A stretch of DNA of 64,000 bases from Aneurinibacillus thermoaerophilus (GCF_900099925.1 NZ_FNDE01000003.1:1-64000); one strand, 5' to 3'. Shown: positions 15,518 through 24,294, counted from the stretch's first letter. Notes: generated by a model not told the origin, from the sequence alone. Numbers and translations are program-made.

Positions 15518-16399
15518 CTAACTATTCTGACTATTCTTCTTTTGCATATACTTTACGCCGCTCGCTTGATGACGAATAATGTCTTCTATTAAATCAGCCA
15601 GATACGCGCCCGCTTCCAAAGGTGGAAAACCACCCTTATGAATGTTAGAAATAACCGTTCGATCCGCTTCTACCGTTTTTTCGTTCGGGCGATATATCAT
15701 ATACGCGCTTAAACTTTCCGCTGTGGCAAGCCCTGGACGTTCGCCAATAAGGGATATAACGACATCGCAATCTACAATGGAAGCAATATGATCTTGCACC
15801 CAGACGCGCGCCCGTTTCACAAATAGCGGCTTGGCCATGCTCAAATTTTTTAGCGTAAGACCCTGTGTCAAAGATGCAAGCAAATCGCGGGCATTCGCTT
15901 CTACCGCGGAAGAGCTGAGACCATCGCAAACGAGAATCTGTACGTTTTTCCGCTTATCGCCGTTCTCTTCCAGCCAGCGGGCTGATTCATCAGACAACTT
16001 TCTTCCTTTATCCAAATCCATCAAATAAGTGGCCATATCTTCCGCACAAGTATGGAGGACAGGCAAATCAAGGGAAGCAAGAAACGAATCAGACACATCT
16101 TTCATGACTGCGTCCTGCGCCGCCGCATGATCGATACGAAATTGCAGGTAGTCTTTCGTCCGCATGCGCGTGCCAGCGCGACCAATGCCGATACGGGCCG
16201 GCGTCACCTGCTGCGCCCGTTCAATCGCGGCCCGATTGTGCGGGTGTTTTACCCCGATTTCTTTTTGCTCTGAAAAATAAATGGTCTCGGCATGGGTGAT
16301 TTCCTGCGACTCAGGCGCTTCCGCTCGTTCATCCTGAAGCTTTTTCGTCAATTCCCGCAGCACTTGTTCGACGACCTGTTCAATTTTTTCCTGATTCAT
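15518..16399 (-). CDS. eutC: EutC ethanolamine ammonia-lyase small subunit, second copy (293 aa)
   Basis: Small subunit of the adenosylcobalamin-dependent lyase that splits ethanolamine into acetaldehyde and ammonia. The EutC core begins near residue 65 (Pro-Ala-Arg-Ile-Gly-Ile-Gly-Arg-Ala-Gly-Thr-Arg) and contains Phe-Arg-x-Asp-His-Ala-Ala-Ala, Ser-Asp-Gly-Leu-Ser and Ile-Gly-Glu-Arg-Pro-Gly-Leu. The first 22 residues form an amphipathic helix (Ile-Glu-Gln-Val-Val-Glu-Gln-Val-Leu-Arg-Glu-Leu) joined by a variable linker, which fits a microcompartment encapsulation peptide. Start 16399 chosen for its GGGGTGAGG site; the ORF extends further into eutB but without a ribosome site. It follows the second eutB by 13 bp. 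Confidence 0.93.
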   Translation of the reverse strand: MNQEKIEQVVEQVLRELTKKLQDERAEAPESQEITHAETIYFSEQKEIGVKHPHNRAAIERAQQVTPARIGIGRAGTRMRTKDYLQFRIDHAAAQDAVMKDVSDSFLASLDLPVLHTCAEDMATYLMDLDKGRKLSDESARWLEENGDKRKNVQILVCDGLSSSAVEANARDLLASLTQGLTLKNLSMAKPLFVKRARVWVQDHIASIVDCDVVISLIGERPGLATAESLSAYMIYRPNEKTVEADRTVISNIHKGGFPPLEAGAYLADLIEDIIRHQASGVKYMQKKNSQNS

Positions 16400-16412
16400 A
16401 TCCTCACCCCGC

Positions 16413-17774
16413 CTAATCGAATATGGAAAGATCGCCCGCACGTTCGGTGAGCCTTCCATTTTCCATAATGCCCATCTTCTCAAGCCATTTTTCAAACTCT
16501 CGCAACGGACGCAAGCCTAGCATTTCCCGCAGGCTCGCATCATCGTGGTAGCTTGTATCCTGGTAATTTAACATCACATCGTCTCCGGCAGGCACCCCCA
16601 TATAAAAATTCGCGCCCGCCAAAGCGGTCAGCATACCAGCAATTTCCTGATCATTCTGGTCAGCATACATATGGTTCGTATACGTCGGAGCAATCCCCAT
16701 TGGCAAACCGTGCAATTTGCCCATAAACAAATCTTCCAGATCAGCGCGGATCATCTGGCGCCCATCATAAAGCGTCTCGGGGCCGATAAAGCCGGATACA
16801 TTGTTCACCATGAACGGTTGCCAGTTGCGGGCATAACCATACGTACGGGCTTCAAGCGTCTGCATGTCCACGCCGTGTGCAGCGTCCAGCGACACTTCCG
16901 AACCCTGCCCGGTTTCAAAATACATAACGTTCGGGCCTGCGGCTGTGCCAAGGCGACGCATCATAGCCAGCCCTTCATCAAGCAATTTCTTATCAACACC
17001 AAACGCTTCATTCGCCTTTTGCGTCCCCGCTAAACTTTGAAACATGAGTGCGATCGGGGCACCTTTTTCCAGCGCTTTCATCTGTGTTGTAATATGGGCC
17101 AGCACACAATTTTGCGTCGGAATCTCCCATTTCATTATAAAGTCATGTGACATGTGCAGCAGCCGCGATACTGACTCTACTGTATCTACATTGGGATTAA
17201 TCCCGATAACTGCATCTCCTGAGCCGTATGACAGACCTTCTTTAATCGAAAAAAGAATCCCTTCCGGTGAATCAGTCGGGTGGTTCGGTTGGCAACGAAA
17301 CGCCAGCCTTCCTTCTTCGCCAATAAGCGTATTACAGTGAGCGGTAGGGCGAATTTTCTGTGAGGCCATTACCAGGTCAATGCTTGACATGAGTTTGGCG
17401 ACCGCCGCAATCATTTCGCTCGTCAACCCACGACCTAAGCGCTGCAACTCGTGTGCCCCAGTCCTGTGAGACAATATATAATCCCGTAACTCTCCAACGC
17501 TCCAGTCTTTTATCTCGTTATAAATGGACAGGTTTATTCCGTCATAAATAACCCGCGTTACCTCATCTTTCTCATAAGGAATCACCGGATTTTCATAAAT
17601 ATCCGCAAGCCGCATTTCGCTAAGCACCACTTTGGCCGCCATCCGTTCGAGCGAAGACTCAGCCGCGATTTTTGCCATTTTGTCGCCGGACTTTTCCTCA
17701 CTTGCTTTTGCCAGCACTTCTTTTACGGACGAGAAAGAATAGCTCGTGTTTTTGATTACACACGAAAGTTTCAA
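16413..17774 (-). CDS. eutB: EutB ethanolamine ammonia-lyase large subunit, second copy (453 aa)
   Basis: TIM-barrel catalytic subunit that binds ethanolamine and, with EutC, the corrinoid cofactor. Family landmarks: Glu-Glu-Lys-Ser-Gly-Asp near residue 26-31, Leu-Thr-Ser-Glu-Met-Ile-Ala-Ala, Gln-Pro-Asn-His-Pro-Thr-Asp-Ser near 175, Gly-Asp-Ala-Val-Ile-Gly-Ile-Asn-Pro, Phe-Glu-Thr-Gly-Gln-Gly-Ser-Glu, and Asp-Asp-x-Met-Leu-Asn-Tyr-Gln. Length equals the usual 453. It is clearly diverged from the copy at 22913-24277 but keeps the conserved active-site segments, so it is expected to be active. The gene begins directly after the tailed shell protein (30 bp). Confidence 0.95.
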   Translation of the reverse strand: MKLSCVIKNTSYSFSSVKEVLAKASEEKSGDKMAKIAAESSLERMAAKVVLSEMRLADIYENPVIPYEKDEVTRVIYDGINLSIYNEIKDWSVGELRDYILSHRTGAHELQRLGRGLTSEMIAAVAKLMSSIDLVMASQKIRPTAHCNTLIGEEGRLAFRCQPNHPTDSPEGILFSIKEGLSYGSGDAVIGINPNVDTVESVSRLLHMSHDFIMKWEIPTQNCVLAHITTQMKALEKGAPIALMFQSLAGTQKANEAFGVDKKLLDEGLAMMRRLGTAAGPNVMYFETGQGSEVSLDAAHGVDMQTLEARTYGYARNWQPFMVNNVSGFIGPETLYDGRQMIRADLEDLFMGKLHGLPMGIAPTYTNHMYADQNDQEIAGMLTALAGANFYMGVPAGDDVMLNYQDTSYHDDASLREMLGLRPLREFEKWLEKMGIMENGRLTERAGDLSIFD

Positions 17775-17804
17775 TGATTTTCCCTCCTTTCCACCCAGAG
17801 CCTC

Positions 17805-18266
17805 TTACCGTTTACCTGACGGCTTACCTGTATCTTCTGAACCGTTTGCGTCGCCACCCTGATCTTTTGATAAGGAAATGTCTGGTGCTGCTACGACCTG
17901 CGGCTGCGCTGCGTCTTTTGCTTCTTTTTTGCGTCGTGTTCCGGCACCGCCCGCTTTCGCTTCTTTTTCTGGGGCAGAAGGCTTAGCAGGCGGATCAGAC
18001 TTTTTTAGCACCGCGCGCACCTCTTCATCGGGACGCGGAATAAAATGCCATGATACAAGTTCGCCGACGCGTTCCGCCGCGGCTTTACCTGCTTCCAGTG
18101 CGGCCTGTACCGCACCTACGTCTCCCTCAATAAATACGCTCACGAGCGCGGCGTCCACTTTCTCCTGGGCAAGCAACTTCACATCAGCCGCCTTCACCAT
18201 TGCGTCCGCCGCTTCGATCGAACCGATCAACCCTCTCGTTTCAATCATACCAAGCGCTTGTGCCAT
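17805..18266 (-). CDS. BMC-domain shell protein with long C-terminal tail (153 aa)
   Basis: Residues 1-90 are a single bacterial microcompartment domain (Ala-Leu-Gly-Met-Ile-Glu-Thr-Arg-Gly-Leu, Ala-Ala-Asp-Ala-Met-Val-Lys-Ala-Ala, Gly-Asp-Val-Gly-Ala-Val) that forms flat hexamers, closely similar to EutM/PduA. Residues 95-153 are a low-complexity tail rich in Lys, Ala, Pro, Gly and Ser with an Arg-Arg-Lys-Lys stretch, predicted disordered. Salmonella EutK also joins a BMC domain to a C-terminal extension, but that one folds as a helix-turn-helix-like domain; this tail does not look like it. Lies between eutN and the second eutB. Confidence 0.88.
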   Translation of the reverse strand: MAQALGMIETRGLIGSIEAADAMVKAADVKLLAQEKVDAALVSVFIEGDVGAVQAALEAGKAAAERVGELVSWHFIPRPDEEVRAVLKKSDPPAKPSAPEKEAKAGGAGTRRKKEAKDAAQPQVVAAPDISLSKDQGGDANGSEDTGKPSGKR

Positions 18267-18273
18267 TTATCTT

Positions 18274-18546
18274 TCACCTGCTTTCCACATCTATTGAATC
18301 CACAATGCCAATAACTACGGCATCAATCGGCACATCTTTTTCCGAAATGACAAACCGGGCGGCGCTGCCGAGCGTGACCATTACCGTATCGCCGATTCCT
18401 GCCCCAATGCGGTCAGCGGCGATCAGCGGAACATCTACCGGCACGCCTTTTGTGTCCTCCAACTGTACAAATAAAAATTTAAGCCCGGTTAATCCGTCTT
18501 CTTTGCGTGTTGCCCACACGTTGCCAACTACGGTTCCTATGCGCAC
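18274..18546 (-). CDS. eutN: EutN/CcmL-type pentameric vertex protein (90 aa)
   Basis: Small beta-barrel protein that caps the twelve vertices of the icosahedral microcompartment shell. The N-terminus Met-Arg-Ile-Gly-Thr-Val-Val-Gly-Asn-Val-Trp-Ala-Thr-Arg-Lys is the family signature, followed by Leu-Thr-Gly-Leu-Lys-Phe-Leu and an Ala-Asp-Arg-Ile-Gly-Ala-Gly-Ile-Gly-Asp loop; the C-terminus has Val-Val-Gly-Ile-Val-Asp. Length is normal. Gene spacing is 6 bp to the upstream gene and 7 bp to the next, consistent with translational coupling in one operon. Confidence 0.95.
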   Translation of the reverse strand: MRIGTVVGNVWATRKEDGLTGLKFLFVQLEDTKGVPVDVPLIAADRIGAGIGDTVMVTLGSAARFVISEKDVPIDAVVIGIVDSIDVESR

Positions 18547-18552
18547 GGTGCA

Positions 18553-19275
18553 TCACCCCTCATCCACTTGAATCGTAACGCCCCCTGCACGCGCTGCATC
18601 ACGAGCTAACGGTGTAATCACCGTGGACGGGGATACGTAAATCACACCTTCTTTCGCCTGCTGCACATCGCTGTGGGTCAGCACTTTCCCTTCAAATACT
18701 ACAGGGCGCAAACGCGGCATTCCTCCCTTTTCTGCTCTTTCTTCCATCCGTGCCTCCTCGTCAGCCAACGCCAGTACATCCGCAATAGAGCCAAGGGTAG
18801 CACCAAAGGAACGAAGCGTGTCTGTATAGGCGCGAATATGCTGTCTGTAGCGCTTGGCCGACTGGGAGAGCACCGCGTCTCCCGTTTTTGGATGAAGAAG
18901 CCATTTCAAGGAAACGCACGGGACAAGCAACGCAGGAATGCCCGCCAGCAACGCTTCCGCAAGCAACCGGCTTTCCACGGTTCCAGTAAGCCCTAACGCG
19001 CCCTGAACAATTAAATCTTGACTTGTCTCAAGAAATACCGTTTGCTTCACATCACGGTGCAAAGACACATGCTCGATTTCTTCCACCCGCGCATGATATA
19101 CATTCCATCCTGCCTGCAATTCTTTTTCAATAATATCAACGGCTTTCGCTTCCAGTTCGCCCGGATAGACGAGCAAAAGTCCAGGTTTGACCGGCCGCGT
19201 AGGTTCAGCGGCCGGATAGAGCCTGGCGAGCACCTCTTCAACGATGCGCTCAAGAATCGCTTTATCGGTAATCAT
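18553..19275 (-). CDS. Microcompartment-associated protein of unknown function, TIGR02536-like (240 aa)
   Basis: This type of protein occurs in Firmicute eut operons as 'ethanolamine utilization protein, putative'; I assign it from context and general resemblance. Residues 1-20 form an amphipathic helix (Ile-Leu-Glu-Arg-Ile-Val-Glu-Glu-Val-Leu-Ala-Arg-Leu) like the encapsulation peptides on EutC and Pdu enzymes, followed by a Pro-rich linker. The core has Rossmann-like strands (Gly-Leu-Leu-Leu-Val-Tyr-Pro-Gly and Gly-Ile-Pro-Ala-Leu-Leu-Val-Pro-Cys-Val-Ser), resembling a flavoprotein fold, and a C-terminal Thr-Val-Ile-Thr-Pro-Leu-Ala-Arg-Asp. It is probably a lumen protein. Start overlaps the eutM stop by one base. 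Confidence 0.75.
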   Translation of the reverse strand: MITDKAILERIVEEVLARLYPAAEPTRPVKPGLLLVYPGELEAKAVDIIEKELQAGWNVYHARVEEIEHVSLHRDVKQTVFLETSQDLIVQGALGLTGTVESRLLAEALLAGIPALLVPCVSLKWLLHPKTGDAVLSQSAKRYRQHIRAYTDTLRSFGATLGSIADVLALADEEARMEERAEKGGMPRLRPVVFEGKVLTHSDVQQAKEGVIYVSPSTVITPLARDAARAGGVTIQVDEG

Positions 19276-19571
19276 TATGAATCAAGCTGCGCCTTCGGCA
19301 GGATGCTTTCGAGTTCGTTGTGCGGGCGCGGGATAACATGGACGGAAAGAAGTTCACCAACGCGCTGCGCCGCGGCTGCTCCAGCATCCGTCGCCGCTTT
19401 CACCGCTCCGACGTCACCGCGCACCAGCACGGTTACTAAGCCGCCGCCAACATGCACCTTCCCGATAAGATGAACATTCGCCGCCTTGACCATTGCGTCC
19501 GCAGCTTCTACGGATGCAACCAAGCCTTTCGTCTCAATCATTCCCAGGGCTGTTAATTCTCTTGCCATCAT
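19275..19571 (-). CDS. eutM: EutM hexameric shell protein (98 aa)
   Basis: Single BMC-domain protein that builds most of the shell facets; hexamers leave a small central pore for ethanolamine and small metabolites. The sequence has [12 protein letters not shown], [10 protein letters not shown] and Val-Arg-Gly-Asp-Val-Gly-Ala-Val, and the usual short C-terminal helix with Val-Ile-Pro-Arg-Pro-His. Length is typical. A GAGGAGGAA ribosome site lies before the start. A 120-bp spacer upstream carries a weak possible promoter, so the shell genes may have extra transcription. Confidence 0.95.
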   Translation of the reverse strand: MMARELTALGMIETKGLVASVEAADAMVKAANVHLIGKVHVGGGLVTVLVRGDVGAVKAATDAGAAAAQRVGELLSVHVIPRPHNELESILPKAQLDS

Positions 19572-19633
19572 TTATTCCTCCTCATATATTGTAATCTGTA
19601 AAAATAACATCCTTTTGCATATAGATCTTGCTT

Positions 19634-19664
19634 ACTATACCGACACACTCTCAGCACAAGTCAA
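19634..19664 (-). promoter_or_regulatory. Possible weak promoter before eutM
   Basis: On the minus strand, TTGACT (19659-19664) and TATAGT (19634-19639) separated by 19 bp. The spacing is longer than ideal. No ANTAR hairpin is seen in this spacer. Confidence 0.3.
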
Positions 19665-19691
19665 TGCCGATGCGTCAAATCGGTGATAAAT

Positions 19692-21233
19692 TTATAGTTG
19701 CGCGAGCACTTTATCCACAATAGCAGCCACCGTCTGCTTGTCCATCCGACCAACCGGTCCGACTTGGGCCAGCACCTGAGCTACCACTTCCTTGATTTGC
19801 CCTGTTTCGCTTTTCTCTTTAGCGCTCGCTGTACGAACGTCTACAGTGCCGTTTCCCGGCTTCGGTACGGTCACATCTTTCGCATGGTAGGCCAACCGCT
19901 TTATACTCATCAGGTGATGCGCCGTAATATTATCTCCGGTAATATTACCGCCGAACGTTCCGCAGCCAAGCGTCATCGATGCGGTAAGTCCCGTTGTTGC
20001 CCCGACTGCGCCGATGGAAGACGGGGTGTTGACAAGAATGCGTGATACAGGCAGACGCAGGGCAAACGTCCGCGCCACTTCGTCGTCTTCCGTATGCAGC
20101 ACCAGCGTATGACCGCGACCGCCAAGCGCCAGCAACCTCTCACATAAATCGCTTGCTTCCTGCCAACCGTTCACCGTGTACAATGCGAGAATCGGAGACA
20201 ATTTTTCGATCGAGAACGGTATCTCTTTGCCGACCTGCGTTTCTTCCGCAAGCAAGAGCATTGTTTCCTGCGGAACCCGGATGCCGGCCATTTCCGCGAT
20301 CACTGACGCGCTCTTGCCTACGATCGCCGGATTCAGCTTGCCGCGCATGGGAGAGATAACATGTTCAACTTTTTTCTTTTCCTCTTCGTTTAACACGTAT
20401 GCTCCATTATTTTTGAATGCGCGCAGCGTCTGCTCCCGTACATTACGATCAACGATAACCGACTGTTCCGAGGCGCAAATGGTACCGTTGTCAAACGTTT
20501 TACTATCAATAATACGTTGAACGGCCTGCGCCACTTTCGCCGTTTTCTCAATGTAGGCTGGTACGTTGCCCGGGCCAACGCCGTATGCTGGCTTACCCGA
20601 ACTGTAAGCAGCACGTACCAGCCCGCTGCCGCCCGTCGCCAGAATCAAATGTACATCCGGGTGTTTCATCAGCCCTTCCGTTGCTCCCATGGTCGGCTCT
20701 TCAATCCAACCAATGATGCCTTCCGGCGCTCCGGCTTTCACAGCCGCTTCATAGCAGACGCGGGCTGCTTCCACCGTGCACCTCGTCGCGGACGGATGCG
20801 GACTGAAAACAATGGCGTTCCGTGCTTTAAGAGCGATCAAACTTTTAAAAATCGCGGTCGAAGTCGGATTGGTAACTGGTACGATCCCGGCGATGACACC
20901 GAACGGCGCGGCGATCTCCACCACCTTTTCCTCCGGGACTTCCCGGATGACACCAACCGTTTTGACACCGGCAATTGATTCATATACCCCTTTGGATCCA
21001 ACCTGATTTTTAATCACCTTATGCTCGATAACGCCAAGCCCGGTTTCCTCTACAGCCAGGCAAGCCAAATCGTACGCTTTTTCGTACGCCGCATCGGCCA
21101 TGGCTTTGACAATGCGATCCACCTGCTCCTGTGAGTAACCTTTAAACTCCTGCTGGGCTTGTTTCGCTCGACGCACGGCGTTTCGCATTGTCTGCACCGA
21201 TTGCAAATCTCGATCCAACTGCAAACTGCTCAC
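19692..21233 (-). CDS. eutE: EutE acetylating acetaldehyde dehydrogenase (513 aa)
   Basis: Oxidises acetaldehyde to acetyl-CoA with NAD+ and CoA inside the compartment. Aldehyde-dehydrogenase superfamily: Val-Thr-Asn-Pro-Thr-Ser-Thr near residue 120, Ala-Thr-Gly-Gly-Ser-Gly near 198, and the catalytic Cys in Asn-Gly-Thr-Ile-Cys-Ala-Ser-Glu-Gln at about residue 253. The protein is about 45 residues longer than Salmonella EutE (467). The additional C-terminal part is a linker plus two short amphipathic helices, the last ending [11 protein letters not shown], which resembles an encapsulation peptide moved to the C-terminus. Sits between eutL and eutM. Confidence 0.95.
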   Translation of the reverse strand: MSSLQLDRDLQSVQTMRNAVRRAKQAQQEFKGYSQEQVDRIVKAMADAAYEKAYDLACLAVEETGLGVIEHKVIKNQVGSKGVYESIAGVKTVGVIREVPEEKVVEIAAPFGVIAGIVPVTNPTSTAIFKSLIALKARNAIVFSPHPSATRCTVEAARVCYEAAVKAGAPEGIIGWIEEPTMGATEGLMKHPDVHLILATGGSGLVRAAYSSGKPAYGVGPGNVPAYIEKTAKVAQAVQRIIDSKTFDNGTICASEQSVIVDRNVREQTLRAFKNNGAYVLNEEEKKKVEHVISPMRGKLNPAIVGKSASVIAEMAGIRVPQETMLLLAEETQVGKEIPFSIEKLSPILALYTVNGWQEASDLCERLLALGGRGHTLVLHTEDDEVARTFALRLPVSRILVNTPSSIGAVGATTGLTASMTLGCGTFGGNITGDNITAHHLMSIKRLAYHAKDVTVPKPGNGTVDVRTASAKEKSETGQIKEVVAQVLAQVGPVGRMDKQTVAAIVDKVLAQL

Positions 21234-21248
21234 TCCTTTCCTGCTCGC

Positions 21249-21902
21249 TTACCAGACAAGGGGCTGACGGGCGATTTGAATAATGCTGTCACGAAAAGCG
21301 GCCGCTGCTGCCTGGCAAGCTGATTGCGTTCCGGTAAGAAGCCCGCCGCCAAAGTTCGTTTCGGACGGCGGCCCATAAAATGCGGCCAGTTTCACATCCG
21401 CTGCCTTCAGCGCGGCGTCTAGCCCATACATCGCCTCCAGGGGCGGGGCAATTAAGTACGCCAGCGGCTCCCCTTCGTTAATGCCCGCCACTTTCGACAG
21501 ATAGCTTCCGGTGCGAGCCACTACATGTGCATATAAGGTGTGCGTGCCTTCATCATTCAACGCCTCAAAATATGCGTCGTAGCGGATGGTATTTTCGATC
21601 GCTTCAATACCGCTGGCCACTTCGTCCGGATTAGGGCCTGCGATAATACCGATAAATTCACCGGACAGCGGACCGGACGCGTGCGCCGCGCCTGCGTAAA
21701 ACGAACGAGCATATACAACTTCCACTTCCGCCCGCTTGGTTGCTTCGTCAAGCGCAGTGTAACCTACGTCGTCAATGGTGGTTGTAATCATTCCCAAACT
21801 TCGCTGGCCCGGCTTTAGTTTGAACTGCTCGGCCAGCGCCTCGTCTACATTCGGAATCATGCGCACCGCCAGCACTTCTGCTCGAATCGGCTGAAGTTCC
21901 AC
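21249..21902 (-). CDS. eutL: EutL tandem-BMC trimeric shell protein (217 aa)
   Basis: Two BMC domains in one chain (about residues 1-110 and 111-217) that form a pseudohexameric trimer with a gated central pore. Landmarks: Leu-Ala-Val-Arg-Met-Ile-Pro-Asn-Val-Asp, an Asp-Asp-Val-Gly-Tyr-Thr-Ala-Leu-Asp-Glu-Ala-Thr-Lys segment, Ser-Gly-Glu-Phe-Ile-Gly-Ile-Ile-Ala-Gly-Pro and Tyr-Gly-Pro-Pro-Ser-Glu-Thr-Asn-Phe-Gly-Gly-Gly. Start is a GTG at 21902 with AGGAGGTGGGGAG upstream. Length is as expected. It follows the first eutC by 15 bp. Confidence 0.95.
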   Translation of the reverse strand: MELQPIRAEVLAVRMIPNVDEALAEQFKLKPGQRSLGMITTTIDDVGYTALDEATKRAEVEVVYARSFYAGAAHASGPLSGEFIGIIAGPNPDEVASGIEAIENTIRYDAYFEALNDEGTHTLYAHVVARTGSYLSKVAGINEGEPLAYLIAPPLEAMYGLDAALKAADVKLAAFYGPPSETNFGGGLLTGTQSACQAAAAAFRDSIIQIARQPLVW

Positions 21903-21917
21903 TTCTCCCCACCTCCT

Positions 21918-22901
21918 CTATTTTTCTTTCTGCACGAGGGATACGCCGCTCGCTTCATACTTCAGAATTTTTTGGACTACATTGCCGAGGTACGCTCCCG
22001 CTTCTACCGGCGGAATCCCGCCCGCATGAATATTGGAAATAACCATGCGATCCGCTTCCACTGTCCCTTTCCGCGGACGATAGCACAAGTACGCGCTCAA
22101 ACTCTCCGCGCTAACCAGTCCGGGACGCTCACCGATAAGCAATACGACTACGTCCGGTTCAAGCACCTCGCCGATGTCGTCCATCACCGCTACGCGACCT
22201 TTCTCTACAAAGAAAGGTGTGCCAGTTTCAATGCCAAGGTTTTTCAGCGATTGCATAAGAGCTAAGTACGTATCTTCCGCATTCGTATCGACCGCCTGTG
22301 AACTCAACCCGTCAGAGAGAACAATCTGTACTTTCGGCTTATATTTGCAGCGTTCACGCAGCGTCTTTTTCGCCTCTTCACTCAAACGGCGCCCTAAATC
22401 TGGCCTAAGAATATACTCTTCTTTGCTGCTTACGCAGGTGGCTACGCTGAACAGGTTCAGCCGTTTCAACAGCTCCGGATTCACCGTACCGTACACGGCG
22501 TCCACCGCGGCCGCATGGTCAAGGCGAAACGTAAGCCACGTGTCCGTCTTCGGTCTAAGTCCGGCGCGTCCGATGCCGATCCGGGCCGGAGTCTGCTTCA
22601 TCAAGGTTAACAGTTGTTCTTTATTTTGCGGCTTTTCAATCCCTGTTTTCCTACCACCGTTAGCACCAGTCGCCGAAGGTTCCACCGGCTTCGTCTGCCG
22701 GGCGGTAGATTCCGTTACAGGGGTGACTGGATTCTCCGTGATTTTCTCCCGTCCGGATGCTACATGATCCCATACTTTCACGGAGCCATAACTTCTCGTT
22801 TCTGCTTTCAGCTTCGGTTCTTTAAGAGGCTGTTGCGCTTCCACCGCTTTCAATTTTTCCATGACAAGACGGGTTACGGTTTCAATTAGCTGCTGATCCA
22901 C
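21918..22901 (-). CDS. eutC: EutC ethanolamine ammonia-lyase small subunit, first copy (327 aa)
   Basis: The EutC core starts near residue 105 (Pro-Ala-Arg-Ile-Gly-Ile-Gly-Arg-Ala-Gly) with the Phe-Arg-Leu-Asp-His-Ala-Ala-Ala, Ser-Asp-Gly-Leu-Ser and Ile-Gly-Glu-Arg-Pro-Gly-Leu-Val motifs. In front of it are an amphipathic helix (residues 2-20, Leu-Ile-Glu-Thr-Val-Thr-Arg-Leu-Val-Met-Glu-Lys-Leu) and a Pro/Thr/Lys-rich linker of about 80 residues, some 35 longer than in the second copy. The helix fits an encapsulation peptide, the linker a flexible tether. Together with the upstream eutB (11 bp away) it forms a complete lyase pair. Confidence 0.93.
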   Translation of the reverse strand: MDQQLIETVTRLVMEKLKAVEAQQPLKEPKLKAETRSYGSVKVWDHVASGREKITENPVTPVTESTARQTKPVEPSATGANGGRKTGIEKPQNKEQLLTLMKQTPARIGIGRAGLRPKTDTWLTFRLDHAAAVDAVYGTVNPELLKRLNLFSVATCVSSKEEYILRPDLGRRLSEEAKKTLRERCKYKPKVQIVLSDGLSSQAVDTNAEDTYLALMQSLKNLGIETGTPFFVEKGRVAVMDDIGEVLEPDVVVLLIGERPGLVSAESLSAYLCYRPRKGTVEADRMVISNIHAGGIPPVEAGAYLGNVVQKILKYEASGVSLVQKEK

Positions 22902-22912
22902 TTTCTCTCCTC

Positions 22913-24277
22913 CTAACGTGCAAAAATCGTCGGATCGCCGGCCCGTTTGCTTAAGTTACCGCCTTCCGTAATTCCCATCTCTTCCAGCCAGGCTGCAAAC
23001 TTCGGCGCCGGCTTCTTGCCCATCGTCTGACGCAATGTCGCGATATCGTGATAGCTCATCGACTGGTAATTTAGCATACAGTCATCTCCCATTGGGGTGG
23101 CAATAATAAAGTTGACGCCGGCCGCCGTCAGCAGCACACCAAGTTCTTCCATGTCGTTCTGGTCAGCACGAATATGGTTGGTGTAACAAATATCTACCCC
23201 CATCGAAATGCCATGCATCTTGCCCATAAAATGATCTTCCAGCCCGGCACGAATGACCTGTTTACTGTCGTATAAATATTCCGGTCCGATAAAGCCGACA
23301 ACCGTGTTGACAATATACGGATCAAACTTTCGGGCAAAACCGTAGTTTCGCGCCTCCAGCGTCATTTGATCGATGCCGTGGTGCGCTTCCGCTGACAATT
23401 CCGAGCCTTGGCCTGTTTCAAAATACAGACGCTGCGGCCCCTGGCTCATCCCTTTTTCAGCGATCATTTGCTTCGCCTCTTCCAACATCGCGGCGGTAAT
23501 CCCGAAGGAACGGTTAGCCGCTTCCGTCCCAGCGATGCTTTGGAAAATCATATCGGCAGGCGCACCGCGTTCAATCGCTTTCATCTGAGTAGTAACATGG
23601 GCAAGCACACAGTTTTGTGTCGGAATTTTCCATTCTCTAATAAACTCATGTGTCACTTGCAGGAGCCGTTTTACACTGTCCACCGAATCGTCTACCGGAT
23701 TGATGCCGATAACTGCGTCGCCTACACCATAAGACAATCCTTCTTTCAGCGAAGCAAGAATACCGTCCACGCTATCGGTCGGATGATTCGGCTGCAGGCG
23801 GGACGCGAGCGTGCCTTTCTGTCCAATGGCGATATTGCAACGGGAAATCACCTCGATTTTATTCGCAGCGTGAATTAAATCGAGGTTGGACATTAGCTTT
23901 GCGGCCGCTGCGATCATTTCGCTTGTCAGCCCGCGGCTCAGCCGCTTCAATTCCCTGTCCCCTACCCGATCGTTCAAAATGTACTCCCGCAGTTTTGCCA
24001 CTGTCCAACCTTTAATGTCCTGAAAAATGGTCTCGTTGACCTGTTCATCAATGATGCGAGACACTTCATCTTCGTCCGGTGGAAGCAAAGGGTTGTAGCG
24101 AATATCCTCAAGCGTCAATCCGGCGAGCACCTGCTTGGCTGCGATGCGCTCCTGCACCGTTTCGGCGGCTAGGCCTGCAAGCCGGTCACCTGATTTCTCC
24201 TCATTTGCCTTGGCAAATACTTCTTTTAAATCTTTAAACTCATATACCTGGTTTTGCAGCGTCGTCTTCAACCTCAT
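22913..24277 (-). CDS. eutB: EutB ethanolamine ammonia-lyase large subunit, first copy (454 aa)
   Basis: Catalytic TIM-barrel subunit with all the landmarks seen in the second copy: Glu-Glu-Lys-Ser-Gly-Asp, Gly-Leu-Thr-Ser-Glu-Met-Ile-Ala-Ala, Gln-Pro-Asn-His-Pro-Thr-Asp-Ser, Val-Ile-Gly-Ile-Asn-Pro, Phe-Glu-Thr-Gly-Gln-Gly-Ser-Glu, Asp-Asp-Cys-Met-Leu-Asn-Tyr-Gln-Ser-Met-Ser-Tyr-His-Asp. Start 24277 is used because GGAAGGTG lies 6 bases upstream; the longer ORF overlaps eutA without a ribosome site. It directly follows eutA, whose product repairs the enzyme, and precedes its own eutC, the standard eutABC order. Confidence 0.95.
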   Translation of the reverse strand: MRLKTTLQNQVYEFKDLKEVFAKANEEKSGDRLAGLAAETVQERIAAKQVLAGLTLEDIRYNPLLPPDEDEVSRIIDEQVNETIFQDIKGWTVAKLREYILNDRVGDRELKRLSRGLTSEMIAAAAKLMSNLDLIHAANKIEVISRCNIAIGQKGTLASRLQPNHPTDSVDGILASLKEGLSYGVGDAVIGINPVDDSVDSVKRLLQVTHEFIREWKIPTQNCVLAHVTTQMKAIERGAPADMIFQSIAGTEAANRSFGITAAMLEEAKQMIAEKGMSQGPQRLYFETGQGSELSAEAHHGIDQMTLEARNYGFARKFDPYIVNTVVGFIGPEYLYDSKQVIRAGLEDHFMGKMHGISMGVDICYTNHIRADQNDMEELGVLLTAAGVNFIIATPMGDDCMLNYQSMSYHDIATLRQTMGKKPAPKFAAWLEEMGITEGGNLSKRAGDPTIFAR

Positions 24278-24294
24278 CGGTACACCTTCCTTTC

